Assembly (NCBI RefSeq): GCF_002078875.1
Contig: NC_034414.1
Span: forward strand, 14,071,484 to 14,135,483
DNA from: Numida meleagris
Lineage: Eukaryota; Chordata; Aves; Galliformes; Numididae
Direction: 5' to 3'
Length of the DNA stretch: 64,000 nt
Shown here: one piece after another, positions 49,850 to 61,084 of the stretch
Layout: each line of letters begins with the position of its first letter
How positions within the stretch are numbered: the stretch's first letter is position 1
Translations under genes and position numbers: made by a program
The notes under the pieces: model-generated
The model's input: only the letters and a program-made list of their open reading frames with translations
Databases searched by the model: none
What the model was told of the DNA's origin: nothing

Positions 49850-50012
49850 CACAGAATAGCTTGGGTTGGAACAGACTTTAAAGATCGCCCAGTTCCAACC
49901 CCCCTGCCATGGGCAGGGCTGGCACTCATCAGCTCAGGCTGCCCAGGGCCCCATCCAGCCTGGCCTTGAGCCCCTCCAGGGATGGGGAACCCACAGCTTC
50001 TCTGGGCACAAT
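49850..50012 (-). mobile_element. CR1 LINE 3' fragment
   Basis: Inverted tail: CACAGAATAGCTTGGGTTGG, ACAGACTTTAAAGATCGCCC, AGTTCCAACCCCCCTGCC, ATGGGCAGGGCTGGCACTC, ATCAGCTCAGGCTGCCCAGG, CCCCATCCAGCCTGGCCTTG and CCTCCAGGGATGGGGAACCC. This is a canonical avian CR1 end. It lies in the same orientation as the copy about 60 bases to the left, so the two are separate insertions and not one interrupted element. Confidence 0.96.
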
Positions 50013-50877
50013 ACGCATCAGGCAATTTGCCTTGACACTCCTTCCTGCCTGGGATGGGCACAATCCATCCGTGGCTGGCTGGAGGCTGAGCAAGGGAGGG
50101 TGGGGAGCCCAAGCACCACAAGAAACCCATCACTTCCCACAATGCACCAACCAGGGAATCTCAGCAGGGAACCAAGCCTTCAGCCAGCAGACAGCCTCTC
50201 CTTCTGGGGGATGAGCCCAGAGACATGCTGGAAAGTCCATTTTTCCCCCTCCAGCTCCCTTTTTCTGCATATAGACAGAAATGTAGAGTCTTCCTTCTTT
50301 TTTCTTTATTTCTCACTTGGTTTTCCATGCTCCAGTTCTTAGAGCTCATTTGGACACCCACAGAGAAGTCAATGGATTAGTTATTAAAATAGAGGCAGAA
50401 CAAATCACTCCAACACTTGAATAACTGCATGGCAAGAGTCCTCATGGAAAGCATGACTTGAACATAACAGAAAGGGGTCCTTTCTGAGAGGTTTTTGATT
50501 CTTGCTATGAAAGGTAGCTGAGAGTTATACCCTGGGTTTTATTAAATCGCCTATAGCAAGGGGTGTGCTAGTAGCGTTCCAGGCATTTTATAGGTGCCTG
50601 GTGGGCATTGCCTGTTCCATGCATCCAAAGATCATGAAATATGCTCAAAATATTGAGAGACTGTCTTTAAATAATCACAAGCCTTTCATTATTAAAAAAC
50701 CCAATGGACAGACCTCTCTTTCTCTGCCCTCTGTTTTTCTGAGGTTTTCAGGTTTATACCCTCAAATTCTATGTGTATAAGGGTGGGATTTGGAGATTTT
50801 TTTCAGCTCAAATTTACAGCTCTTGTATAAATCCCATGACTCCAGGAGTTAAGTCTTTGGAGAAAAAAACATCAAAT
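50013..50877. other. Unique non-coding DNA between two CR1 copies
   Basis: No gene or further repeat seen. Short open frames only. Confidence 0.6.
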
Positions 50878-51096
50878 ACAGGTTGGATATTAGGAGAAAA
50901 TTGTCAGAAAGAGCGGTCAGGCGTTGGAACATGCTGCCTAGTCAGGTGGTAGAATCACCATCCCTGGAGGTGTTCAAGAACCATGGGGATGTGGCACTGA
51001 GGGATGTGGTCAGTGGGCATAGCGGGGGTGGGTTGATGGTTGGATTTAGTGATCTTAGCCGTCTTTTCCAACCTTAATGTTCCTATGATTCTATGA
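50878..51096 (+). mobile_element. CR1 LINE 3' fragment, plus strand
   Basis: Forward-oriented: GGTTGGATATTAGGAGAAAA, GCGTTGGAACATGCTGCCTA, CATCCCTGGAGGTGTTCAAG, ATGTGGCACTGAGGGATGTGG, TTGATGGTTGGATTTAGTG, TCTTTTCCAACCTTAATG and TCCTATGATTCTATGA. The terminal repeat ATTCTATG is intact. It is 5'-truncated to about 220 bases and cannot mobilise itself. Confidence 0.98.
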
Positions 51097-53300
51097 AAAC
51101 TACCCCAGACTGACAACTATGACCAGCCACATCTTGCATGATTAGGAGCATGGACACTGCATCCATCCTCGTGGTACCTGGCTGTGCCTAAGTTCCACTA
51201 ATTGTGCAATTGCACCACAGGTAATAGGAGCCACCAGGTCGGTCTGCTGTCACTGCCAGTACTGTTCTACCAGACAGCTCTATGAGGGGAGCAGAACTGA
51301 CCTACCTTCTGCTGGTGTAACAACCAAAAATCCATCTTGCCCTAGGAAACTGCTAAATTCTGGAGGCCACAAACAGGACCCCAGAGTGCCTTTAACAAGA
51401 TTAGCATTGTTTGAACTTCATAGTCCACCTTCAGAAATTTAAAGGCAAAGTGTTGTAACAAGTCCCTGACAGCATGAAGCAGCCAGGTGATGCTGTCTTA
51501 CACCATAGGTAGAGGATCTTCCCAAGGAAAACAAACCAGAATGATACAGAGCCACTGCAGCGATACCTAAGCCTAGCATCAGCTGCAGAAATGGGAAGGA
51601 GCTGTGGCCAGGCTGTTTGTGTTCCCCTTTGATCCCTGCCTGACTCCCCAGGAGTCATCGGGAACCAGGAGTAATTTATAGTAAGCTTTAGGCTGCTCTG
51701 ATTTATTCTAGAAGCTCAAGCCAGGTGCAAGGAAGTTAAATAGCCAGCAGTTCTTGGCTTTTGCTGGGGGATTGAGGCACTAAACATTACAATTCCCCAG
51801 TGTGGCATTTTTTAGGCTTTGTCTACAATGGGCAAAGGGAGTACAACCTAACATTAAGACAGCACGTAGAAAAGGATCAGCCTTTTGCAGGTAGGATGCA
51901 CCAATCCTTTTCCTAGCTGCAGACACTGACCCTGGAATACAACACAAGCCATGCTGGCATATTACTAACAGAAAAATAAAAAGCACAAGAAAATTAAAAA
52001 AAAAAAGATAAAAAAGAATAAGTTTTCCAAACCTAAGAGTTTGAAGATTTTTTTTCCCCCCCAAGTACTTTCGATTTCCTGAAACAACATGCAGAGAAAT
52101 GGACAACACCAAGTTAGTTTCAAAAAGCAGAACTGCAGAAGTTATTCATTATCAGTAGGACTGATTGGAAATTCAGCCGCCAGCTTGGTGTTTTTTTTCT
52201 TCCACTTACAAATTGCTCACAAACGGATCCTAATTTTTCCCAAGTGAATCTACAGCTTCCAAAAGTATACCCCTGCGGGTGCGGAAGCCCACAAGCATAA
52301 TGGGTCAGCAGTACCTAACTCCCTTTGACTTCTTTCAATAACTCAGCCTTCCCCAGCCCACTGAACAAAACCAGCTGCTCTATTGCAGTTACTCACATGC
52401 TTCCTACTTGGATTTTCACTTGTAGCGGTTCGTGGCGTGTCACTGCTCATCTGCCCTGAGCGATTTGATTCTACACCTCGACTGGGTGACCAAAGGCTTT
52501 TAAAGTAAGAGGATAAGCAAGGCTGAATAATGAAGAAGTCACTTACAGTTCACATTTTTTGGAGAAAACAAGCTCTAGTGCTAAAGTTTGTGAAGCCCTT
52601 TAGATTCATAAACATTTTCCCTACTGCTCAAAGGTCATCCGAATACTCATAAATAATCAATAATATAACTCTTTGGAGACCAGGAAAGCCAAGTCAAACT
52701 GAGAGTTTGCCAGCACCTCCACAATCCTGTTTATTCCATTAGTGCACCAGACCCTGCGCTGGAGCACTTGACCGTCCCTTCTAAATGAAATGAAAGAAGT
52801 TGAACAGAAATCAAAATCCACTCGAATGAGTCAGAGTCCCACGTGATGACTGTCCCCTTGCAGACCACTCTGCAGCACGCACTTCCATCACTCTGTGTGT
52901 TAGATGTCAAACCATTCAGTTATAAACCCACTAGATTATAAATACTAACATCCTGTCTCAGTGGATTTGAAGATTTTTTTTTTCTTTTTCTTTTCAGTGA
53001 TGAAGTTTTAATTCAAGCCTAACTCCATCAAAACAGCAATGTTACTCATTGTTTCAGAAGCGAGTGGGTTTGATTCCAAGCATGCCAAAAGGCAGAGGGA
53101 GGGAGATAGCAAGGAGGAACAGCTAAATCTTTTTGCTTCTCTCCTCAGCACCATTGCGAAACATTTCTCTGAAACATAAGACTCGAGTTGCCATGTTTTA
53201 AACAAACCACGGTGCGTTATTGTACTAAGCTTCTGAAACAGGGAACACAGGTCAAGAACTTTTGGATCGCTCAGATTCTAAGGTATACAAGCTCTGAATC
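51097..53300. other. Unique non-coding DNA with a conserved-looking stretch
   Basis: No gene seen. From about 52170 to 52720 the sequence is AT-leaning, repeat-free and rich in homeobox-like words (TAAATAATCAATAATATAAC, CCTAATTTTTCCC, GCTGAATAATGAAG). A T/C-rich run ending in CAG at 52970-52996 resembles a splice acceptor, but the sequence after it contains early stops in all frames. Confidence 0.45.
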
Positions 53301-53470
53301 ATTATCTGTGCCTTCTCTTTTTCACTTTTCTCGTTTTTCTCTCATCTTACTCCTTTTTGTCTTCTCCCTTCCCTCTTCTTTTCTCCCCACTCTTTTTCTC
53401 CTCTCCCTCTCTTTTCCCTTTTTTATTCTGCGTTCTCCTTGCTTTCTCTTTTTTCCCCTTTCTTCTTTCA
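53301..53470 (+). repeat. Long pyrimidine-rich tract
   Basis: About 170 bases dominated by T and C with only scattered A and G. It produces an artificial open frame full of Ser, Leu, Phe and Pro on one strand and Lys, Arg and Glu on the other. This is low-complexity DNA, not coding sequence. Confidence 0.9.
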
Positions 53471-56400
53471 TTACCCATCCTATCCTAACACTGGAAAGCA
53501 GCTGCATGTTGAAACTTCAAATAAAATGTACTGAAAAGCTCCATTACATACATTGACACATTTTCCATTCTCAGCTTTTCAACAAGGACACAAAACAAGT
53601 ATTCAAAAATGCTTGTGCAGATGAGTGTGCATAAATACATCCGTACACAAACGGCATGTGAAAACACATGAAAAGCATGTGTGCGTGCATGTGCTTCTGC
53701 CTGCATATAGCTCTCTTTCTTTGACAGCCTTAGGGAAATTTGCAAGCTGGCTCCCGCAGGTTAGCTCTGTCCATTGCAAACTGCGTCAGGATGAATAATG
53801 GGGGCAGGCGGTTCTGCCAGAGGGTCATGGAACAGCAAGTGCGTAGAAAGGCAGGATTGTCCAAGGGCTGCACACGGTATCAGCCTGGGTTTGAAACGCG
53901 GTGCCGGACAGAGACAAAGATCAAGTTATAGCCTCAGAGGCCAGAAGAAGCAGCTCAAGGCCCCTTTCTGCTGAGGTCTTGCAGAATACGGGAATAATAG
54001 AATCCCATAATTCTGGAATTACAGAATCCCACCGAGGAGCTCCTGTTGTGGAGAGAACTTTTTCCCCCCCTCAGTGACCAAAAGCACAGAAGCATTTCAG
54101 CAGGTATTTGAACTCAAGCTGTACCTTGGATCTTATAACACACCATTCTTGGTCTCATTGAGCCAGAAGCTTAGAGACTTATCTTCTGCTGATGAAGCCC
54201 CCCCTCACTTTTTGCGGGATTACTACAGAGACAAAGATCCAGCCATAGTATAATACAGTGGCTAGCAGCCAGAAGTGAATGACTACGTCCTGGTATACAG
54301 ACATGCTATTCCTCAGACTTAAGGGTATTTTTTCTGGAAACCTCTTCCTCATGTATCTTTGCTCCAGCTAGTGAAAGATGAACACATTTCACTCAATACT
54401 TCAAACCACTAGAACGGTGTATGTTTGAAAGTTCAGCAGAAACCTTCTTGGGCCCAAAGTCTGAACATGAAAGGCTGGAAAAAGCAGTAGAGAAAAAACA
54501 CCAAGGAAAGGTTAGCACAAGAAATAGAGCAGAGAGAAAAATTCAGATGAAAAAAATATATTCACTCCATACAGTATTATACCCACAAAGGATGTTATAT
54601 GCCAGGAGCTGGAAGCCCTCTAAGTGCCAAAATCCAGGTCATTCACGCAGCAGTAACTGGTTCCCCTGAACATGGTCATTGTGACACAGCCAGTTTTTTC
54701 CACAGGACATCCCAGATCATTCTTCCCTGGTCTCCATCCAAGCCTGAATTTTTCTGCCTGTCTCCCACAGCCTGTCCTTGTTCTGCCTCCTTCTGTGCAG
54801 CTGCTTCCACAACGGAGTTTCCATTTCTACTAGACAAGGTCTTGCTTGAATTCTGAACCTCTTCTTAGTACCCAGATGATCCTTGCCTCATCAACAACTT
54901 CAGCTGCTTCCCTGTCTCTCCAGTGCTCTTTCCATCTCAAAGTCCCATCCTTCTAACTGCTTTCCCAAGAGTAGATTCCTCTTCCCCACTGGCTTTCAGC
55001 AGCATCTCAGGCCCCAGATCTCCTGCAGGTGTTCCCACACCAGGTTTCTTGTCTTTATTTGCTCCCTTTGCAATCACATTCAGCTCCCAGCATTACTCCT
55101 GCGCTTGAAATCCGGTTTAATCTCCTCCCTGCCTCCCAGCCACCAGCAAAACTGAAGCCACAATGATGACAGGAGGGATAGACAGCCTTTTCATCTCCTC
55201 TCTAGCTTCACAGTACCATGAGAGTCATTAGGAAGGTTCATGGATGAAATACATCCTCCTGCTTCTGGGACAGGCACTGCAACAGTGCAGTTTAAATGGA
55301 CTCAAAGAATTTACCAAACTCTCACCACTGCAAACAAACCAATTTTTTTTCCCCCCCTTTAAAACATATAACATGGCTGATTTCTTCATTTTTTTCCACA
55401 GAAAAAACAGCAGGTTCTTCCTCAGCCTCAGAAGGTTGCACAGAACTGTTCTAAGAATAAAGGAGTCTACTTTAAACAAGTTTTATAAACTGCCGTGGGT
55501 GCAATTCATGTCATTCCTATTAGTCACCAACTTTCAGATGGGCTGATTGAACACCCTCACCTTCCTCCAGAGATGATGAAAGTTCATCTCAGACAAACCA
55601 GACCCCCCAAAAAAGCATTCTCTCATCTCATTCTTGGCTGAACCATTTCAGCTGACACAGTCCCCCAAGAAACTCAGCCCAAGTCATATGCGTGGCACCA
55701 AAAACGCCAGTGAGGATGGTTAGCAGTTGGCAAAGTCGTTAGCAACTAAGCCCTAGGTCTTTCAACAGGAAATGCTGAACACGTACCAAGAGGTACTAGT
55801 CCTACCTTCACCTCAAACAGGACACAAGGAGGCAACTCTACCCTGCTTCAATGTGCATTTGTTCTTCAGTGTACAGCATGGAGTCTCTCTCTTTACAGAG
55901 TAAAATGTGGCATGCAGACAATTGTGTTTCTTTGTTAAAATGATTGTCCCTTTCGAAGAGAAAGAGGGAAGAAGGAAGGAGGATTGTTAAGTAACTTGGC
56001 ATTCAGTTATAATGAAAAATGCGCATGAAAAGTGACTTTCTGAAGCCAAGAACTTCACAGGATTCAAAAAATCTTCCAGTTCTATAGGATATACAGATAC
56101 GTATCACTCACAGTAACATTCTGCAGGCTCCAGACTATGCTGCATTACCAGGCAGGCTTTCTGATAAATAATGAGTGAGCTGCCAAGTGTTTTAAACGGA
56201 TTGCAGCGAGTCCTTCCAGGGCAGCCTGCAGAAGTGCATCGTGCATCTGCATGCTTTGGCGTGGTAAAAAGAGGGAGCTTTGTTTCTCGTACAAAAACGA
56301 AAGATAGTAGGACCAAGGAAGGGATGCTCTCCCAACCTCAGTCTAGGTTAAGTCAGCACAACACTGAGTCATGCCTTCAGTGTGTAAGTAGTGAAATGCA

Positions 56401-58380
56401 CTGCTGCAGGCTCAGCCCTGCCTCCTGTTTCACTGGATGCTTAGCAGAATCCCACACCGAGCCTCAGATGCTTTGGGGGTGATGAGTTTACCAGATATTT
56501 GAAGTTGCTTTGCTAGGACTTTGCAGCACTTTGGCTCATCTGCAACACAAGGACAAGCCAGGAGAAGCCAGGGAAAACCTACTACTGTAGTCTATAAAAA
56601 AAAAAAAAGAGAAGGAGCAAGAAAGCCCACTTCGGTGGGCTTTCCATGGAGATGGAACCAGGGATACCACAGTGAAATATCTAGCCATGGTGGTGAGTCC
56701 CATCCACTCCTTTGCTGGGAGCAAGTGGTATCTGTCTCTTGTTATCAGAAGGAAATGGAAGAGAATAAGTTATACACAACCTGTGAATCCTGCAACATTC
56801 TGGACACTTCTGGAAGTTACCGGACTACACCAGATAGCTTTATGGACTCTGCCAAGCTGAGACAGGCCTGGTCTTCAAGAGCAGCTGCCCATGAGCTGCT
56901 CCCAGCCTCCTTACCCCAACAGTGGCAGTCATAGCTGGTCTCATTCAGCAGGAAACCCTCCTCTGAAAGAAGGGATACCCAATGCTATTACAAGGGAAGT
57001 GGAAGAGGCCAAGTAATCTTTAGACGCTGGCTCACAGCAGGTTGGTGATACTTCTGCCTTCTGGGAACAGGACAGGGCAAGAGGCTGTGGCCATTGAAGG
57101 TCCTGAGAGCTGTGCTGGGTGAAAGCCAGGGATAGGGGAGCTCGTAGGAAGACAGGTTCACGGCTAGCGGAAAAGCTCTGGATATATAATATAGCCAAGA
57201 AATCCCCTCTGGAGGAATAAGCCTGTTCTGTAAGCAGCTTTCACGTAGCAGCCTCAGCTATACCTTCCTTGGCTACTCCAAAGCATTTGCCTTGGAAGAT
57301 GTGGCCTCTAACAATCAAAATACCAAACACTTCAGGTTTTATTGCAAGCCCTCCTGCCCTGAAAGAGCTGATGAAGGTCCCATTGTGCTCCTAGGCTTGT
57401 GAGCTCCAAAACTTCATGCCTGTGGCTTAGTGCCTATAGCAGCCACGCTCTTCCACCTCTCCCCGCAATCCCACAGCCCCCCGGAGGAGCCCTCTGACTC
57501 ACGGCAGACACTTTTTTTCCTCAGTTTTCCCCTGCATAGCTTGCTTCATGACGTCCAGAAGGGATTTTTACCTCCTGGCAAACAAACAAGGCAGCTCCCC
57601 AGGGCAGAGCTGCCAAGGGGTCAGCCAGGATGGGAGGCAGCACTGCCACATCCTATTGCCCTCACTACAGAGTGATTTGCACTCTGACTTTGGGAGAGAT
57701 GCAAAAGGGCTAGACCACCATTGCCTTGCTCACTGTTTAGTCACACAAAGGCAAGCTCAGATCTTCATTAACCATCCTGTAGGGCCTTCCTGGAAAGCAC
57801 AAGAGTTGTGCACTGTGTCTTTGTCCTAATGTTTAACATCTTCAAGTCTTCCAGTCCTGCTCAGGTTTTCACTCCCTCCTACTCTTCCCTGCAAGGAATT
57901 CCCATTACCCATGACCAAGGCCTGTGCCAAGGTCAACACACATTCTTTTTTAAAGAGAAGAGCAATGTCTAAGTCCATTACTTTATGTAATAACTCCAAA
58001 CTCCCCTGTGTACAAATCTTGAGTCAGGATTTCACAATGCTGGCGTGAAGAGACCTTTGTCACCTCCCTGCAGGTGAGCTGGCCCCTCAGCAAGTTTAGC
58101 AGGCAAAAACTCAGCAAGGGCACAGCTGCCACAAAGCATGCGCACTGCCCTGAGTGTCACTAGTCACAGTACTGAAGATCTCCCCCAGGTTCTGCCCTAT
58201 CAGAGCACATGATGAGCAGGAGGCAGAAGGAGGTCTCTCCTCATCCCAACAGGCTTCCTTCCAGCCACTGCCCTACTCAACTAGAGGAGTACAGCCTCCA
58301 TGAAAGAGGCTGATGGGCGAGGACAGACACCCCAACCTGTGATGCAGGCAGCAATACCACTGGGAAGCAGCCCCTCCCTG
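53471..58380. other. Unique non-coding DNA, no gene seen
   Basis: No supportable gene. At about 53995-54040 AATAGAATCCCATAATTCTGG and a second AGAATCCCACC might be the last scrap of a CR1 terminus but are too short to call. An A13 run at 56596-56608 precedes a strong hairpin, listed separately. Confidence 0.55.
56621..56644 (+). other. Perfect 10-bp hairpin with TTCG loop
   Basis: The arm GAAAGCCCAC is followed by TTCG and then by its exact reverse complement. As RNA from the + strand this gives a C(UUCG)G tetraloop, the classic extra-stable loop of rRNA and other structured RNAs. There is no U-tract or other sign of a terminator, and stem pairing stops at ten pairs. The structure is visible; transcription of it is not. 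Confidence 0.9.
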
Positions 58381-58470
58381 ACAACAACAACAACAACAAA
58401 AAAAAAAGGGTCATTTTTCTTCTCCTTCTCTCCTCCTCTCCTTCTCTCCTCCTCTCCCCCCTCCCTTTCC
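58381..58470. repeat. (CAA)n/A-run followed by a pyrimidine tandem repeat
   Basis: An (ACA)n run passes into about eleven A residues, then GGGTCATTT, then a C/T tract. Within the tract the 16-mer CTTCTCTCCTCCTCTC occurs twice in perfect tandem (58425-58440 and 58441-58456). This is simple-sequence DNA and likely variable in length. Confidence 0.9.
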
Positions 58471-61047
58471 AGAAAGCCTTGGTTTCATCCCACCGTGGAA
58501 CGAAAACAAATGTTCTAAACCGCAACATTTTTCACGAACCGGAATTTCTTGCAGTCTGGCCAGCCCTGGTGGATCAATACCAGGCATTTCTTTCCTCCTC
58601 TGCTCTGGCCTTTCCCTTCCAGCCTCCCCCCCGCCCCACTCACCAAGGGGAATAAGGGAGCCGGAGGTGTCGAATGGAGGAGTCGGGAACACTCCAGCTC
58701 AGTTTTAAAAGGGGAAGAAAAAACACTGGCGTCAGTCGGAGCACCAGGGCAGGCACTGAGACCTTGTTTGGGATTTTGCAGAGACTGTCCCTTGGGAGAG
58801 CTGTCTTCCCCACTCCCAACACCCCCCCCCCCCTTTTTTTTTCTTTAATGCATGGTTTTGTTTGTAAGTTAAAAGTCTCAGGATCTGCAGTCTTTGAAGC
58901 GTGGTCAGCCTGCCAGATGGAATTAGTCAGTGCCTTTCAGTCGGAAATCCCAGGCAGATGAAGCGGGATGGAAGGACAGTGTTTTTCTCATTTACCAGGA
59001 AACCCTCTGTCTTGAGCCCCACAAATTCAGCCAGAGAGCTCCACAGGACCCCAAAAGCAGACAGGGCTGAGAGCAGTAAAGCAAGCAGAGGGCTGAACCT
59101 TCCACATGCGTAAATCGGCGTGGCACTGCAGAAATCAGTGGGCCCCGAGCAGATTTATATTGATCAAGATCCAGCCCAGATGTTTTTGCTGGTATTTGCC
59201 TGAAGCTATAAGATGTCAGCGGAGTTTCCTCTGTCTAAAAGCAGAGCTGAATCGGGCTCTCCTCACCCCTGACTCATACCATCTTTCCATCTCTTCCCAT
59301 CATGGCCTGTCTTCCTATTCATGGACTCCTCAAGGTGAGCACTCCTTCCAGGTGGACAGACTCCTACTACCATATTCCTGAGCATGCCTTTGCCTTCCTC
59401 CACACATGCCCTGAATACCACATCCAAACTCAGGAAACCCAATTACCATCTTTGAAGCTTTACCATTCTATTTTCTCTTCTCTTCTGAGCCTACCCTTTA
59501 CCGTTTCCCTATCTCTGCTAAAAGCTTTGGGTCATTCCTCAGGCAGTCCCCTGAAAAAATTACACTTGGAAAACATCCACTTATTTCCTCATCAACCAAA
59601 CCACCACACAAGAGGAGAGTTAGCACTGCTTGTTCCAAACATGCAATGTATGGATGACAGCTCATCATAAACACACAGAGTGACATCCATAGATGTGGGA
59701 AGAGCACACAAGTGCTACACTGGAGCTAACAGCCTGCTTGCAAGAGACCAGTGCTCATCACTTCCCAGCTGAGAGCTTGACTTCATTTCTGGAAAGGGTG
59801 GAAGTGGCAGAAAAGCTTCCTGTGGAGCTTTAGTAGTGCTACCAAAGCTACCACTCAGACCCATGCACAGAAGGATTTTGTTTTACCTCTGGACTCTCCA
59901 AATCTCTACCATAACAAGGTGGTTCAAGTTGCACACCATCAAAGCAACTACAATACTGGGAAGGGCATTCAGGCAATCGGATGCAAAGAGCATCCAAGAT
60001 CTGGTCTGACAGGCATGTGAAAACTTATGCTTCAGAATTTTGGCTAAGTCAACATATCATTAAATTAGTCCAAAAGGACTAGCACTTCAGATAAATAGCA
60101 GTGCAATGAGAGATATGTGATGGCCAGCTATCACTTGCTATAATTGCAGGGAGGCCAGTTTGCAAGCACACTGAGAACTGCATGTTTTCATGCAAGTGTA
60201 AGTGGGCTCTACCAATTACATCAGGCCATAGAATACTTCACCAGCTGAAGCTACAGAAGGATCTTTTCTAATATTGTACAGCCAAGCAGTGAACTGCACC
60301 TTCCCTTCCTAGAGAACAACATTGCTCTTCACAGAAGAGGCGTTCCAGGGGCCTGTCCTGCCACCAAAACTTTCATGTGCCAGTGCAAATGGGCAGGGGG
60401 GACACAGACACACAACAGTTCAGAAATCCTGAAGCAGGTGTTCTCCCTGACAAGCTGATGGAGGTTCCTCTAGAAAAGAGGCATCTTGCTGCCGCATGAA
60501 TCACAATACCACTCATCTCAAATAAGCAGCAGCCCAAAATGCTCACAAGGATCAAGTTTCATCTCCTCAGGGCCAAGCCAAGGCTGGAGACCCCTCAGTA
60601 GTCAGGAGGGGAAACACATGTTATGCTGCTTTACTGCAAACAGAAATAGGCTAGGAGAAACAGTATTGATTTAATTCACTGGAGATCTAGTCCCATTACT
60701 TTGTGCATACTTAAGGGACACCGTAAAGCTGCCGACATGGCCCAGAGCTGGGAAGAATATGAGTAACTCTAGTTCAGAGGAAGAAGCAACAAGAAAAGAA
60801 CCGAAGAGGTCTGAAACCAGGAAAACAGGCTTGTTTACAAAGCCAAAAAGAGAGTGCAGCATATTCTGAGGCCAAGGGAATTATTCTTGCAACGTTACTT
60901 TGCCTTGGCTACCTGGCCACTCTCACATAAACAATGGAGACACACCAAGAAAGCAAGGAGACTTCACAGAGGTTATAAAAATATCACTGGTGTAATTAGA
61001 CTGAATCAAAACTCATGACTTTCTGGTTGGAAGGAATGCTTGTGTTT
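58471..61047. other. Unique non-coding DNA with one old repeat scrap
   Basis: No gene seen. C12 followed by T9 lies at 58822-58842. At about 59111-59178 the words GCACTGCAGAAATCAGTGGG and GATCAAGATCCAGCCC resemble the same old sauropsid motif found near 7.1, 38.6 and 40.0 kb. Confidence 0.5.
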
Positions 61048-61084
61048 CCCCTCTCTTTCCCCTCCCACCCCCCCACCCCCCCCC
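61048..61084 (+). repeat. C-rich low-complexity run
   Basis: C-blocks of three to nine residues separated by single A or T residues. On the minus strand this gives several G-blocks and therefore some G-quadruplex potential. Confidence 0.85.

Noticed and set aside
52970..52996. Strong polypyrimidine tract ending in CAG, like a splice acceptor
   Set aside because: The following sequence has early stops in all frames and no matching donor or exon is recognisable. T-rich runs ending in CAG are common by chance.
53188..53556. 122-codon frame rich in Ser, Leu and Phe
   Set aside because: It is the translation of a pyrimidine tract; the opposite strand gives a Lys/Arg/Glu-rich mirror. This is low complexity, not coding.
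53995..54040. Possible CR1 terminus (AGAATCCCATAATTCTGG)
   Set aside because: Only a short AGAATCCC-type repeat is present, without the GGTTGGAAGGGACC block needed to call CR1.
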